This document shows, piece by piece, positions 1-9,677 of a stretch of 64,000 nt of DNA. The stretch lies in contig CP048485.1 of assembly GCA_025560025.1 (NCBI GenBank), forward strand, positions 930,001 to 994,000, in the 5' to 3' direction. Numbering within the stretch: position 1 is the stretch's first letter; the number at the start of each line of letters is the position of its first letter. Under the pieces are notes generated by a model. That model worked only from the letters and a program-made list of their open reading frames with translations, was not told the origin of the DNA and searched no databases. Made by a program: the position numbers and the translations under genes. The stretch comes from Agrobacterium tumefaciens (GTDB lineage Bacteria; Pseudomonadota; Alphaproteobacteria; Rhizobiales; Rhizobiaceae).

Positions 1-1
1 G

Positions 2-1030
2 CTGCGCATCTGGCTGCGCGTCGTGCTCTTCACGCTCTTCTGTCTGGTCCTCGTCGGCGGCGCCACGCGGCTCACCGAATCCGGCCTGTCTATTACCGAA
101 TGGAAGCCGATCCACGGCGCCATTCCGCCGCTTTCCGTCGCCGAATGGGAAGAGGAGTTCCAGCTTTACAAGCGCATTCCCCAATATCAGGAAATCAACA
201 AGGGCATGTCGCTCGACGAGTTCAAGACGATTTTCTGGTGGGAATGGGCGCATCGCCTGCTTGCCCGCGCCATTGGCCTCATCTTCGCTTTGCCGCTCGC
301 CTTCTTCTGGCTCACCGGCCGCGTCGAAAAGCGCCTGCGCCTGCCGCTGGTCGGCCTTCTGGCGCTTGGTGGCTTTCAGGGCTTCATCGGCTGGTGGATG
401 GTATCCTCAGGCCTCGTCAACCGCACCGATGTTTCGCAGTATCGCCTTGCCACGCATCTGACCATTGCCTGCCTCATCTTTGCGGGCTGTATGTGGATCT
501 TGCGCGGGCTGTCGCTTCATTCCCCCGAGGCCGCCGACGAAAAGACGGGCAGGGGTTTTGCCGCGCTGCTGACGGTGCTCTGTCTCTTCCAGATCTATCT
601 CGGCGCATTGGTGGCGGGGCTGAATGCCGGCCTTTCCTATAATACCTGGCCGCTGATGGATGGCTCGCTGGTGCCTGGCGATCTGTTCCTGCAACAGCCC
701 TGGTGGATCAACCTCTTTGAGAACCCCAAGACGGTGCAGTTCGTCCACCGCCTTGGCGCCTACACGCTGTTTGCCGCCACGTTGTGGCATATGGTGTCTA
801 TGGCCCGCGCCTTGCCCAATACACCGCATGCCCGCCGCGCGGTGCTGTTCTTCGTGCTCGTCTCCATTCAGGCGGCGCTCGGGATCACCACGCTTTTGAT
901 GCATGTGGATATTCACGTCGCGCTCGCTCATCAGGGCATGGCGCTGATCGTGCTTGGTTTCGCCGTCGCCCACTGGCGCGGGTTCATCGGCGAATATCCG
1001 GCGCCCGTTGCGGTCGAGGTCAGGGACTGA
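2..1030 (+). CDS. ctaA: Heme A synthase, COX15/CtaA family (5' end outside the window)
   Basis: Converts heme O to heme A for the aa3-type cytochrome c oxidase; an integral inner-membrane enzyme. The reading frame is open from base 2, so the start lies upstream of the window and the N terminus is missing. The visible part holds about 340 residues with several hydrophobic helices. Histidine motifs fit the COX15 (type 2) heme ligands: [10 protein letters not shown] early, ATHLTIA in the middle, [11 protein letters not shown] and ALAHQGMAL near the C terminus. The early [17 protein letters not shown] block is characteristic of alphaproteobacterial CtaA. Ends with TGA six bases before the stop of a convergent gene. 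Identification is secure. Confidence 0.95.
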   Translation: MRIWLRVVLFTLFCLVLVGGATRLTESGLSITEWKPIHGAIPPLSVAEWEEEFQLYKRIPQYQEINKGMSLDEFKTIFWWEWAHRLLARAIGLIFALPLAFFWLTGRVEKRLRLPLVGLLALGGFQGFIGWWMVSSGLVNRTDVSQYRLATHLTIACLIFAGCMWILRGLSLHSPEAADEKTGRGFAALLTVLCLFQIYLGALVAGLNAGLSYNTWPLMDGSLVPGDLFLQQPWWINLFENPKTVQFVHRLGAYTLFAATLWHMVSMARALPNTPHARRAVLFFVLVSIQAALGITTLLMHVDIHVALAHQGMALIVLGFAVAHWRGFIGEYPAPVAVEVRD

Positions 1031-1036
1031 GGTGGC

Positions 1037-1882
1037 TTAGAACTGCCCGAGCACCGTTTTGATGGTGGTCGCGACGGCGAGTTCGTTGTCGCGTTCCTCC
1101 GCATTGCCGTCCTCTTCATGCCACGCGGCAGAAAGGCAGCCATAGGCAAAGGCATATTGCAGCAATAGCCGTTCGTCCCGTTGCAGCGCCTTCGCAAAGA
1201 TCGCCGCCATGGAGGCGATGCGCGCCTCGCTGCGGGTGAGGTCGAAACGGTCGAGCGGGTTGGAGAACATGTTGGCGACATCAAGCGCCGCATCGCCGAT
1301 CAGGCCGGCCGGGTCGATGATGATCCAGCCGCGTTCGCTGCGCATGATGTTCTCGTGATGCAGATCGCCGTGCAGCGGCTTCACATCCCGTTGCTGGCTG
1401 ATCAGTTCCTGCGCAAGCCCGGCCGCCTCGATATAGGGGCTGTCCACACTGTCGGTACGGTCCTGTTCGGCCTTGCGGAACAGGCTCTCGAAATAGAGTG
1501 GCAGAGTCAGCAGGCTTGAAGGTGGCGGCTGCTGCGATGGCTGATGATATCTGAGCAGGACATCGGCGGCGATCTCCGTGGTGGCATCGTCGTTGCCGTC
1601 GCGAAACAGCACGTCGCGCAGGGTCTCCGTACCGGCATGTTCCATCAGCAGAATATCGTCAGAGCGGTCGAGCAGTTCCACGCAGCCGATGCCGGCGCGC
1701 CATGCGATGAAATCCGCGCCGCGAAGGCTGTCTTCCAGCACTTTCTGTTTCAGAACCTTGGCGACGGCAAGGGAGCCGTCGCCGCGCGTAAGCTCGTAAA
1801 CCACCCCGGCCGGCGTATCGGCAATAGGTTTCGCGGCCTCGATATTCCACGAGGCCGGAAAAGGGGGCGGGGCAATGTTCAT
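1037..1882 (-). CDS. Aminoglycoside/streptomycin 6-phosphotransferase-like kinase
   Basis: 281-residue soluble protein of the APH(6)/hydroxyurea phosphotransferase family. The kinase-like catalytic loop HGDLHHENIM and the following metal-binding IIDPAG motif are intact (about residues 171-191). Family members phosphorylate streptomycin, but chromosomal copies often have unknown natural substrates, so resistance cannot be assumed. It begins only 10 bases after the argC stop on the same strand, so it is probably the last gene of a speB-argC-kinase transcription unit. Codon use resembles its neighbours, with no sign of recent transfer. Confidence 0.8.
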   Translation of the reverse strand: MNIAPPPFPASWNIEAAKPIADTPAGVVYELTRGDGSLAVAKVLKQKVLEDSLRGADFIAWRAGIGCVELLDRSDDILLMEHAGTETLRDVLFRDGNDDATTEIAADVLLRYHQPSQQPPPSSLLTLPLYFESLFRKAEQDRTDSVDSPYIEAAGLAQELISQQRDVKPLHGDLHHENIMRSERGWIIIDPAGLIGDAALDVANMFSNPLDRFDLTRSEARIASMAAIFAKALQRDERLLLQYAFAYGCLSAAWHEEDGNAEERDNELAVATTIKTVLGQF

Positions 1883-1892
1883 GAGAAAAGTC

Positions 1893-2825
1893 TCATGCGG
1901 AGAGCATCAGTTCCATGTTCTGCACGGCAGCACCGGATGCACCCTTGCCGAGATTGTCGAGCAGCGCGACGAGGTTGATGTGTTCGCCGCCCGGCGTACC
2001 GAAGACGAACAGTTTCATCGTGTCCTTGCCTGCCAGTTCCTCGGCGTCGATGCGCGCGAGCCCCTTGCTTTCGGCAAGCGGCACCACATTGACGATGTCC
2101 TGTCCCGCATAGTGGGCAGTCAGCGCCGCATGGATCGTTTCGACGGTCGCGCCTTCCTTCAGGTCGGCGGCAAACAGCGGCACCTGCACGATCATGCCCT
2201 GCGGGAAACGCCCGACGGAGGGCGAAAACAGCGGTGCGCGGTCGAGCTGGCCATGAATGGTCATTTCCGGCACATGCTTGTGCTTGAGCGTCAGGCCATA
2301 GAGGAAATTATTGGCGCTGATCGCGTCATCGCGGCTCTGGTCTTCCATCTGGGCGATCATCTGCTTGCCACCGCCGGTGTAGCCGGAAACCGCATTGACG
2401 CTGACCGGATAACCGTCCGGCAGCAGGCCTGCGGCGCGCAGCGGGCGCAGAAGGGCGATCGCGCCGGTCGGGTAGCAGCCCGGATTGGCGACGAGACGGG
2501 CGGAACGAACCTTCTCGCCCTGTTCCTTATCCATTTCGGCAAAGCCATAGGCCCAGTCCTGATGGACGCGATAGGCGGTCGAGGTATCGATGATGCGGAC
2601 ATTGTTATTGCCGGCCACCATCGAGACCGCTTCCCGGGAAGCATCATCAGGCAGGCAGAGGATCGAAATGTCGGCATTGTTGAGCATATCCTCGCGCATC
2701 GCCGCATTGCGGCGCTCGGCTTCGGGTATGGACAGCAGGTCAATATCGCGGCGACCGGCAAGGCGCGTGCGGATCTGCAGACCCGTGGTGCCGTGTTCGC
2801 CATCGATGAAGATCTTCGCTGTCAT
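1893..2825 (-). CDS. argC: N-acetyl-gamma-glutamyl-phosphate reductase (type 2)
   Basis: NADPH-dependent reduction of N-acetylglutamyl phosphate to the semialdehyde, a step of arginine biosynthesis in the cytoplasm. The 310-residue length is that of the short type 2 ArgC. The N-terminal [15 protein letters not shown] nucleotide-binding segment and the active-site cysteine in [17 protein letters not shown] are present. I chose the ATG at 2825 (MTAKIF); the frame stays open further upstream, but that extension has no family resemblance. It lies 70 bases downstream of the agmatinase gene on the same strand, grouping arginine synthesis with breakdown of its decarboxylation product. Confidence 0.95.
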   Translation of the reverse strand: MTAKIFIDGEHGTTGLQIRTRLAGRRDIDLLSIPEAERRNAAMREDMLNNADISILCLPDDASREAVSMVAGNNNVRIIDTSTAYRVHQDWAYGFAEMDKEQGEKVRSARLVANPGCYPTGAIALLRPLRAAGLLPDGYPVSVNAVSGYTGGGKQMIAQMEDQSRDDAISANNFLYGLTLKHKHVPEMTIHGQLDRAPLFSPSVGRFPQGMIVQVPLFAADLKEGATVETIHAALTAHYAGQDIVNVVPLAESKGLARIDAEELAGKDTMKLFVFGTPGGEHINLVALLDNLGKGASGAAVQNMELMLSA

Positions 2826-2895
2826 ATCCTTGTCCTGACTTTTCAAAGGGTTGCGAGGGTAATCGGAATCAGTGTGGCAAGCGCCGGTTTCTTTA

Positions 2896-3849
2896 TCAGC
2901 CAGCCTTGGCCAGCCGTTCGGCGCGCAGGCCAAGCATATACATTGCAACGGTGGCTCCGGCAATGGCGGTAATGTCAGCATGGTCATATGCGGGCGCGAC
3001 TTCCACCACGTCCGAGCCGCGAATATCGAGCTGGCCAAGCCCGCGCAGAACGGAGAGAATTTTAGCGCTGGTCGGCCCGCCGGCCACCGGCGTTCCGGTT
3101 CCCGGCGCGAAGGCGGGATCGAGGCAATCGATATCGAAGGTCAGATAAGCGGGCATGCCGGCCGTGTGTTTGACGATCAGCGAGGCGATATCGCCCGCCC
3201 GCATTTCCTCCACCTCGTAACCGTGGAGGATGCGAATGCCGAAATCGTCAGGCGCATGGGTGCGGATGCCGATCTGGATGGAGCGGTCAGGATCAATCAG
3301 GCCATCGCGCACGGCGCGCGCCACGAAGGAGCCGTGGTCGATGCGCTTGCCGTCATCGAACCAGGTGTCCTGATGCGCATCGAACTGCACCAGCGCCAGA
3401 GGCCCATGCTTGGCCACATGCGCCTTCAAAAGCGGCCAGGTAATGAAGTGATCGCCGCCAAGCGTCAGCAGGTAGTCCGTCTTGGAAATGATCCGGCGCG
3501 CTTCCTTTTCGATCGTATCAGGCGTTTTCCAGTGATTGCCATAGTCCAGCAGACAGTCACCATAGTCGATGGTCGGCATATGGGCGAAGAGATCGCGCGC
3601 GAAGGGATATTGCGGGTCATTGTCGAAGATCGCCGAGGCGCGGCGGATCGCCTGCGGCCCGAAACGGGCACCCGGCCGGTTGGAGGTGGCCGCATCGAAG
3701 GGAATGCCCCAGATGGCCGTCGATACACCCTTGAGGTTCTTGGTATATTTGCGCCGCATGAAGGAGAGGACGCCCGCGTGGGTCGGGTCGGTGGCGGCCG
3801 ATGTCAGCGTCGTTGCGGTGAAGGCATGGTCGATGGTTTTGGACGGCAT
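2896..3849 (-). CDS. speB: Agmatinase (ureohydrolase family)
   Basis: Predicted to hydrolyse agmatine to putrescine and urea with a dinuclear manganese centre. The 317 residues carry all three family metal-binding blocks: [16 protein letters not shown] and [16 protein letters not shown]. The order and spacing match SpeB/agmatinase rather than arginase, though related guanidino hydrolases (guanidinobutyrase, for example) cannot be excluded from sequence alone. First gene of a minus-strand group with argC and an APH(6)-like kinase, and separated from rpsI by a strong terminator. Confidence 0.85.
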   Translation of the reverse strand: MPSKTIDHAFTATTLTSAATDPTHAGVLSFMRRKYTKNLKGVSTAIWGIPFDAATSNRPGARFGPQAIRRASAIFDNDPQYPFARDLFAHMPTIDYGDCLLDYGNHWKTPDTIEKEARRIISKTDYLLTLGGDHFITWPLLKAHVAKHGPLALVQFDAHQDTWFDDGKRIDHGSFVARAVRDGLIDPDRSIQIGIRTHAPDDFGIRILHGYEVEEMRAGDIASLIVKHTAGMPAYLTFDIDCLDPAFAPGTGTPVAGGPTSAKILSVLRGLGQLDIRGSDVVEVAPAYDHADITAIAGATVAMYMLGLRAERLAKAG

Positions 3850-3917
3850 TGATCACCCCATTGCGATTTGCGCCGAGGTTGCTGTCTTCCTGATGAAAAA
3901 ACAAGGGAGGAGACCAT

Positions 3918-3946
3918 GAAAAAAAGGCGGAGCCGAAGCCCCGCCT
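3918..3946 (-). terminator. Intrinsic terminator of rplM-rpsI
   Basis: On the minus strand an eight-base GC-rich stem (GGCGGGGC with GGCTCCGCC, one wobble) closed by a TTCG-type loop is followed by seven T residues. It starts about 35 bases after the rpsI stop. Confidence 0.9.
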
Positions 3947-3980
3947 CTCGAAGTTCTGAACGAACCGTTCGTAGAAGCGA

Positions 3981-4448
3981 TTAGCGCTTCGAGAACTGGA
4001 ACGAACGGCGGGCCTTGGCCTTACCGTACTTCTTACGCTCGACAACGCGGCTGTCGCGGGTCAGGAAGCCACCCTTCTTCAGAACGGAGCGCAGGCCCGG
4101 TTCGAAGTAGGTGAGGGCCTTGGACAGACCGTGACGAACGGCACCGGCCTGACCGGACAGACCACCACCGGCAACGGTGGCGATGATGTCGAACTGGCCC
4201 GTGCGGGCAGCGGCGACGATCGGCTGCTGAAGGATCATCTGCAGAACCGGACGTGCGAAATACGTGGTGAAATCGCGGCCGTTGATGATGATCTTGCCAG
4301 AACCGGCCTTGACCCATACGCGGGCTACGGCGTTCTTGCGCTTGCCGGTCGCGTAGGAGCGGCCGAGGGTGTCAACCTTGCGGACATGCACGGGAGCCGA
4401 AGCTTCCGATGCCGGGGCGAGGTCTTTCAGAGAGGAAAGATCGGCCAT
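3981..4448 (-). CDS. rpsI: 30S ribosomal protein S9
   Basis: 155-residue ribosomal protein that contacts the 16S rRNA head and the P-site tRNA through its C-terminal tail. The family core is clear: [14 protein letters not shown] near residue 33, a central [19 protein letters not shown] block, and the C-terminal [17 protein letters not shown] tail. The N terminus is about 25 residues longer than in E. coli, usual for alphaproteobacteria. It follows rplM after two bases, the conserved L13-S9 pair, so the two are almost certainly co-transcribed and translationally coupled. Confidence 0.98.
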   Translation of the reverse strand: MADLSSLKDLAPASEASAPVHVRKVDTLGRSYATGKRKNAVARVWVKAGSGKIIINGRDFTTYFARPVLQMILQQPIVAAARTGQFDIIATVAGGGLSGQAGAVRHGLSKALTYFEPGLRSVLKKGGFLTRDSRVVERKKYGKAKARRSFQFSKR

Positions 4449-4450
4449 TA

Positions 4451-4915
4451 TCAGGCGCTCCTTACGTTCTTCTTGTTAAGCGCGGCCACGTCGAGAACGG
4501 TGGGCTGCTGTGCTTCGTGCGGATGGTTCGAGCCGGCGTAAACGCGCAGGTTCTTCATCTGGCGACGGCCGAGCGGGCCGCGCGGGATCATGCGCTCGAT
4601 GGCCTTTTCAACGACGCGCTCCGGGAAGCGGCCTTCGATGATCTGGCGAGCCGTACGCTCCTTGATGCCACCCGGGTGACCGGTGTGCCAGTAGTACTTC
4701 TTGTCGGAGTACTTGTTGCCGGTGAAGGCAACCTTTTCCGCGTTGATAACGATGACGTTGTCGCCATCATCAACGTGGGGGGTGTAGGTAGCCTTGTGCT
4801 TGCCGCGCAGGCGGGTTGCAACGATGGTGGCGAGGCGACCAACAACGAGGCCTTCGGCGTCGATGATGACCCACTTCTTCTCCACCTCAGCAGGCTTCTG
4901 AACGAAAGTAGACAT
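4451..4915 (-). CDS. rplM: 50S ribosomal protein L13
   Basis: 154-residue large-subunit protein, an early assembly component that binds 23S rRNA. Diagnostic segments: [15 protein letters not shown] at the N terminus, the central [16 protein letters not shown], and the [19 protein letters not shown] block. I take the ATG at 4915 (MSTFVQKP); an in-frame GTG at 4924 would add three residues. First gene of the rplM-rpsI pair, with a near-consensus promoter about 130 bases upstream, leaving a leader of about 120 bases. Confidence 0.98.
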   Translation of the reverse strand: MSTFVQKPAEVEKKWVIIDAEGLVVGRLATIVATRLRGKHKATYTPHVDDGDNVIVINAEKVAFTGNKYSDKKYYWHTGHPGGIKERTARQIIEGRFPERVVEKAIERMIPRGPLGRRQMKNLRVYAGSNHPHEAQQPTVLDVAALNKKNVRSA

Positions 4916-5045
4916 GGATTTCACTTTCTAACGTGGACCCGGCATCCTCTTTTAAGAGCATACGGGCGTTTCTTGTTGCTTGGTTTGGTTGCCATCAAAG
5001 GCAACCGCAAATGACCCTATTCCAACTGGAATCCGGTCTGGCGCG

Positions 5046-5074
5046 CTTATACGGCGTGCGGGGGAAAGCGTCAA
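5046..5074 (-). promoter_or_regulatory. Sigma-70 type promoter for rplM-rpsI
   Basis: Minus strand: -35 TTGACG (5069-5074) and -10 TATAAG (5046-5051) separated by exactly 17 bases. It faces rplM and predicts a leader of roughly 120 nucleotides. Confidence 0.75.
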
Positions 5075-5164
5075 CATGACGAATTCTGAAGGTCGTAAAA
5101 ATAAAACAGCAAAAACAATGGCTTGATGATGGGGTATTATTTTACCTCATTATTCTGGCCCGTT

Positions 5165-6001
5165 TTACCCCAGCCGCATCACCAGAACGCCCGCTGCAAT
5201 GATGCCTCCGGCAAGATAACGCCAGATGCTGGCGCGTTCTTTGAGGATCACCACGGAGATCACCAGCGCGAAGAGAATGGAGGTTTCCCGGAGCGCCGCG
5301 ACAACGGCGACGGGCGCCTTGGTCATGGCGTAAAGGGCGAGCCCGTAGGAGAGGATGGAGCCGCCGCCGCCGATCAGTCCGCGCCACCAGTTACGCCGGA
5401 CATGCTGGATGACAGGGCTTACCCCGCGCTGGTAAAACGCAAAACCGAAAAGCAGCACCGGCGGCAGAAGAGACATCCACAGCGTATAGGAAATCGCATT
5501 GCCGGAAAGCCTTGCACCGACGCCATCGACGAAGGTGTAGGAGGCGATCACGAAGGCGTTGATAAGCGCAAGGATGATCGCCTTTCCGCCGCCCCGCCGC
5601 GCCTCGAAGGCGAGCGTCAATATGCCGCCGGAAATGATGGCGATCCCGGCGAGCGCAAGCGGGCTCAAAACCTCACTCAGAAAAAGACTGCTTGTCGCCG
5701 CGACGATCAGCGGCGCCACCCCGCGCATGACAGGATAGACAAGGCCGATATCGCCGATCGTATAGGCGGCGGCGACAAGGCGGAAATAGGCAAACTGCAG
5801 AACGGCCGAGGCAATCAGAAATGGAATGGCCACGGGCGCGGGAAACGGCAGAAAGGGCAGGAAAGGCAATGAGCAGGCGGCGGCCCCGGCCGCAATCAGC
5901 GAGGCGTCGAGTGACTTGTCGGAGCCGGATTTGACCAGCGCATTCCAGCCGGCATGCAGTATCGCGCCCAGGAGCACAAGAAGAAGAATGTCAATTGTCA
6001 C
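5165..6001 (-). CDS. EamA/DMT-family permease
   Basis: Inner-membrane protein of about 278 residues with some ten hydrophobic helices in two EamA-like halves; the second half ends ALRETSILFALVISVVILKER, a typical EamA block. The family exports or imports small metabolites; the substrate cannot be read from sequence. The start is uncertain: I use GTG at 6001 (VTIDILLLVLLGA), which places the first helix at the N terminus, while a TTG at 6034 would add 11 residues. It stands alone, with rplM downstream on the same strand behind its own promoter. Confidence 0.85.
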   Translation of the reverse strand: MTIDILLLVLLGAILHAGWNALVKSGSDKSLDASLIAAGAAACSLPFLPFLPFPAPVAIPFLIASAVLQFAYFRLVAAAYTIGDIGLVYPVMRGVAPLIVAATSSLFLSEVLSPLALAGIAIISGGILTLAFEARRGGGKAIILALINAFVIASYTFVDGVGARLSGNAISYTLWMSLLPPVLLFGFAFYQRGVSPVIQHVRRNWWRGLIGGGGSILSYGLALYAMTKAPVAVVAALRETSILFALVISVVILKERASIWRYLAGGIIAAGVLVMRLG

Positions 6002-6034
6002 AATAGAGACTCGCTCGCAGGCTATTCTGTGCAA

Positions 6035-6908
6035 CCTACAGCATCGGTTTGAAAACCGGAATCCATTTTCGACAAAGGTAATGCGGGACGGCTGATCGCC
6101 CGAAAGTGGATGTGAAACGCCGTTGGATCATGTTCTCGGCAGGCCGCAGCCGCTTTGCGGATTGCAACGCGTGTCAAATTTTCGGTTTATGCATGTTGCG
6201 AGGCAGGGCGGTCGGCTTTCGCGTCAAGGGATGCCTCGCGCTGCCCATGATTTCATCTGCGAAAACAGCCCACCAGTGCCGGATGCACAGCTGGTCTTCC
6301 TGTGATGGAGCGGTTTTTTCCTGAAATTTGGTCTGCTTTTATCGCCGGGTTCGACTGAAATCGCGTCGGCTCCCGCGCGAAAAACTGTATCAATTTAATG
6401 CTGCGACTGACGTTAAAAATGAAAAGGAATTTCATAACATTACTGAACCATTAACTGCAACGTTACAGATATGAATATGGATTGATTTGCAGAATAACTT
6501 TCTGAAAATTAGATATGCCTAATTCATCGGTGAACGGAATGAAAACAAACAGGAGACGAAGAGCGCATAAAATGCACGCAAATGTTGTTTTTGCAAGTAT
6601 TTCTTCCAATATGCGCCTTTTTCGAAACTGGATTAGAATACTCAATACAACGGCGGTTACCGTATTTTTGTGAAATCATTTTGCGCGGACAAAATCCACG
6701 GACGCAGACGGCGACCCGGTGATTTTGTGATTTTCGGGCGGGGCAGGGGTTCAAGAAAGCGATGCCGTTTCCTAGATGGAGATGATCGCCGCTGGTAACG
6801 GCGCCAATGATGCTCATGCAGGAAACGTGATGCTTGCATCGGCTCTCCGATCGTGAGTTTGGGCTGGGAGCGTTGAAATTACCCGATCTGCCAGAAGGAT
6901 AAGTTGAC
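6035..6908. other. Long intergenic region without a convincing gene
   Basis: About 870 bases. The part from about 6370 to 6680 is visibly richer in A and T than its surroundings and has short A/T runs. Near 6050-6080 the text GAAAACCGGAATCCATTTTC resembles short degenerate intergenic sequences common in Rhizobiaceae. Open frames here are short and have neither good ribosome binding sites nor recognisable products. It probably holds promoters for the EamA gene (minus) and the CoA-binding gene (plus). Confidence 0.5.
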
Positions 6909-7343
6909 ATGCAGCATGATACGTACGAGCCGGATTACCTCAGAAAAATCCTGACGGATGTCAGCACCATCGCTCTGCTTGGCGCTTCGCCCAATCCGGA
7001 GCGGCCGAGCCATGGCGTGATGCGCTTTCTGCTGTCCAAGGGTTACCGCGTATTTCCGGTCAATCCCGGTCAGGCGGGCAAGGAGATACTGGGGCAGAAG
7101 GTCTATGCCCGGCTGGCCGATATTCCCGAGCCGGTGGATATGGTCGATGTCTTCCGCGCGCCAGAATATCTGTCGGCCATCGTCGAAGAGGCGATATTGC
7201 TGCCGCGACGGCCGAAAGTGATCTGGGGGCAGCTTTCCGTCAGGGACGACAATGCCGCGGCCAAGGCCGAGACCTATGGCATAAACGTTGTGATGGACCG
7301 TTGCCCCGCAATTGAGTATCCACGTCTCAATATTGTGCGATAG
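6909..7343 (+). CDS. CoA-binding domain protein (YccU-like)
   Basis: 144-residue single-domain protein with the CoA-binding Rossmann-like fold. Characteristic segments are TIALLGASPNPERPSHGVMRFL near residue 19, the VFPVNPG strand, and the C-terminal GINVVMDRCPAIEYPRL, which contains the conserved cysteine. The biochemical role of stand-alone YccU proteins is not established. It is followed after 73 bases by an O-acetylhomoserine sulfhydrylase gene on the same strand, so the two may be co-transcribed. Confidence 0.85.
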   Translation: MQHDTYEPDYLRKILTDVSTIALLGASPNPERPSHGVMRFLLSKGYRVFPVNPGQAGKEILGQKVYARLADIPEPVDMVDVFRAPEYLSAIVEEAILLPRRPKVIWGQLSVRDDNAAAKAETYGINVVMDRCPAIEYPRLNIVR

Positions 7344-7388
7344 TTGGTACAGATCGGACTTATCATTTGGCGGCAAGGCATTATGATC

Positions 7389-7416
7389 CCTCCAAAATTT
7401 CATTGGAGGAAACAAC
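7389..7416 (+). promoter_or_regulatory. Hairpin enclosing the Shine-Dalgarno of the metY-like gene
   Basis: A perfect seven-base inverted repeat, CCTCCAA (7389-7395) and TTGGAGG (7403-7409), with a seven-base loop. The right arm is the Shine-Dalgarno GGAGG, seven bases before the ATG at 7417. Folding would hide the ribosome binding site, which suggests translational control. It does not match the SAM-II riboswitch consensus as I know it. Confidence 0.55.
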
Positions 7417-8700
7417 ATGTCGAGCAGCAATCCCGGTTTTTCAACGTTGGCCGTACACGCGGGCGCGCAGCCTGATCCAACCACCGGCGCGCGCGCGACG
7501 CCTATCTATCAGACCACGGCCTATGCCTTCCGTGACGCCGATCATGCTGCCGCCCTGTTTGGACTGAAAGAGTTCGGCAATATCTACACACGCATCATGA
7601 ACCCCACCCAGGCCGTTCTGGAAGAGCGTGTTGCCGCACTCGAGGGCGGCACGGCGGCGCTTGCGGTCGCATCTGGTCACGCCGCGCAATTGCTCGTCTT
7701 CCACACATTGCTGCAGCACGGCGACAATTTCGTCGCGGCCCGGCAGCTTTATGGCGGCTCCATCAATCAGTTCGGCCATGCCTTCAAGGGCTTCGACTGG
7801 CAGGTGCGCTGGGCCGATGCGACCGATCCGGCCAGTTTCGAACGTCAGATCGATGAGCGCACGCGCGCCATCTTCATCGAAAGCCTCGCAAATCCGGGCG
7901 GCACATTCGTGGATATCGCCGCAATCGCCGAAGTGGCCCATCGGCACGGCCTGCCGCTTATCGTCGATAACACCATGGCAAGCCCCTATCTGCTGCGGCC
8001 GCTGGAACATGGCGCGGATATCGTGCTGCATTCGCTGACGAAATTCCTCGGCGGCCATGGCAATTCCATGGGCGGCATCATCGTGGACGGCGGAACCTTC
8101 GACTGGTCGGCAACGGACCGCTATCCGGCGCTGTCGCAGCCGCGGCCGGAATATTCCGGTGTTGTGCTGCACCAGACCTTCGGCAATTTCGCCTTCGCCA
8201 TCGCCTGCCGCGTGCTTGGCCTGCGCGATCTTGGGCCGGCGATCTCGCCCTTCAATGCCTTCCTCATCCTCACCGGCATAGAAACGCTGCCGCTGCGTGT
8301 TCAGCGCCATTCCGACAATGCACTTGCCGTCGCCAAGTGGCTGAAGGCGCATCCGAAGGTCGGCTGGGTGCATTATGCTGGGCTGGAGGACAGCGACAAC
8401 TACGCCATCCAGCAGCATTATTCGCCAAAGGGCGCGGGCTCCGTCTTCACCTTCGGCGTCAAGGGCGGTTATGCGGCGGGCAAGGCGCTGGTGGAAGGGC
8501 TGCAGCTTTTCTCCCATCTCGCCAATATCGGCGATACCCGCTCGCTCGTCATCCACCCGGCTTCCACCACCCATGCGCAGCTGACGACTGAGCAGCAGAC
8601 AGCGGCGGGCGCCGGACCGGATGTCGTGCGCCTGTCCATTGGTATCGAGGACGTCAAGGACATCATAGCCGATCTCGAACAATCGCTTGCCAGGGTCTGA
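7417..8700 (+). CDS. metY: O-acetylhomoserine aminocarboxypropyltransferase (sulfhydrylase)
   Basis: PLP-dependent enzyme of the Cys/Met metabolism family, 427 residues. It makes homocysteine (or methionine) from O-acetylhomoserine and sulfide (or methanethiol). The PLP lysine sits in [11 protein letters not shown] (about residue 209); [20 protein letters not shown] and the C-terminal [21 protein letters not shown] are family hallmarks. The length above 420 and the long N-terminal [17 protein letters not shown] segment favour MetY over MetB/MetZ. A hairpin over the ribosome binding site hints at translational regulation, and a long hairpin lies downstream. Confidence 0.9.
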   Translation: MSSSNPGFSTLAVHAGAQPDPTTGARATPIYQTTAYAFRDADHAAALFGLKEFGNIYTRIMNPTQAVLEERVAALEGGTAALAVASGHAAQLLVFHTLLQHGDNFVAARQLYGGSINQFGHAFKGFDWQVRWADATDPASFERQIDERTRAIFIESLANPGGTFVDIAAIAEVAHRHGLPLIVDNTMASPYLLRPLEHGADIVLHSLTKFLGGHGNSMGGIIVDGGTFDWSATDRYPALSQPRPEYSGVVLHQTFGNFAFAIACRVLGLRDLGPAISPFNAFLILTGIETLPLRVQRHSDNALAVAKWLKAHPKVGWVHYAGLEDSDNYAIQQHYSPKGAGSVFTFGVKGGYAAGKALVEGLQLFSHLANIGDTRSLVIHPASTTHAQLTTEQQTAAGAGPDVVRLSIGIEDVKDIIADLEQSLARV

Positions 8701-8763
8701 TGCGGTCCGCCACGCGGTCTTGATCCCGCATCGTTTCAGCTGAAATTTCACAGCCATTGAACC

Positions 8764-8802
8764 GCCGCCGAAAGACCCTGGAAACAGGGTGCTTTTGGCG
8801 GC
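8764..8802 (+). repeat. Long stem-loop downstream of metY
   Basis: Outer 11-base stem (8764-8774 with 8792-8802, one wobble) plus an inner five-base stem CCCTG/CAGGG closed by a GAAA tetraloop. No T run follows, so it is not a standard intrinsic terminator. It may stabilise the metY 3' end or be a palindromic repeat unit. The rest of the 8701-9043 gap shows nothing else I can name. Confidence 0.45.
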
Positions 8803-9043
8803 GTCTATCTGAACCAATTCATGCCTTTTTTCAGGATGGGTGTTGCCGGTACGCATTGGCAATCTGGGGAGGCGGGCAAACGCTTTATGGCTCTGGCCTC
8901 TCAAATTTATCCGGAAATGCTATCCCCGTCCCCGTCGCTAGACGGTCGATCCGTCGAGTTCGCGCCACATGCCGGCCGTGCATCTATCGATTCCGCAACC
9001 GAATCTGCCTAGAACAGAACCCCTTGCAATCCCATCGTGAAAG

Positions 9044-9565
9044 ATGCGCCTGATGAAAAGCTACGCTGGACTGTTTCGAATTGTTACCTTCTCTCTTGCG
9101 ATTGGAATTGTGGTCATTTCCGGTATTCCGGGCATAGCACCGGCTTCGTGGGCGCATGCGCAGTCGGAATATTACCCGACACAGCAGGATTTTGTCGGCA
9201 AATGGAAGCTCAGCGGCGCGACCACCCGCCCGCCGCGGGATATGAAGACGGAGCCGACGCCCGAGCAGGAGGCGGACGCGACATTGTTCCAGGAAACGGT
9301 GACGACATTTTACACCGCCTTTGATTATCTGGAGATCACCGCTGATGGGCGTTACAATTTCCACCAGGCCGGTGACCCGCCAGCTTCATGCGTTTGGTGC
9401 GGAAAATGGTCTTTTGACAAGAGTTCGCTTTGGCTGAAACTCGATACGGCGCCCCGGCTCGATATTTATGCGAAGGACGGGGATATGCAGATGACGTATA
9501 CCGCCGAGCCCGACGGGAAATCAAAATATACCTGGCTGGTTTTCGGCTGGACGAAGATGGAGTAG
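9044..9565 (+). CDS. Secreted hypothetical protein
   Basis: 173 residues. The N terminus has a clear export signal: basic start, hydrophobic stretch IVTFSLAIGIVVISGIPGIA and a likely cleavage after AHAQ near residue 40. The mature part begins QQDFVGKWKLSGAT, which looks like a small beta-barrel of the lipocalin-like 'copes with a substrate' type, and holds a CVWCGKW motif whose two cysteines could form a disulfide. I do not recognise the family. An ATG at 9053 is an alternative start. It stands alone; the next gene on the strand is 112 bases downstream. Confidence 0.65.
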   Translation: MRLMKSYAGLFRIVTFSLAIGIVVISGIPGIAPASWAHAQSEYYPTQQDFVGKWKLSGATTRPPRDMKTEPTPEQEADATLFQETVTTFYTAFDYLEITADGRYNFHQAGDPPASCVWCGKWSFDKSSLWLKLDTAPRLDIYAKDGDMQMTYTAEPDGKSKYTWLVFGWTKME

Positions 9566-9677
9566 CGACGCGTTTCCTCCGCAGCAACGCTCGGCCGGGA
9601 TATTCGAGACTATTTGACGAGACACCCACAATTGCGCAAAGCTGTATACCAACAACATTTGACGGACAGGGGACGTC

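Noticed and set aside
1893..3038. Longer argC frame with 71 extra N-terminal residues
   Set aside because: The extension lacks family resemblance and runs into the speB coding region; ATG at 2825 gives the normal type 2 length.
6540..6674. 44-codon plus-strand frame beginning MKTNRRRRAHKM
   Set aside because: Basic, AT-rich, no ribosome binding site and no organised helix; probably chance in the AT-rich gap.
7344..7416. Possible SAM-II riboswitch before the metY-like gene
   Set aside because: The leader is too short and lacks the consensus; only a simple Shine-Dalgarno hairpin is seen.
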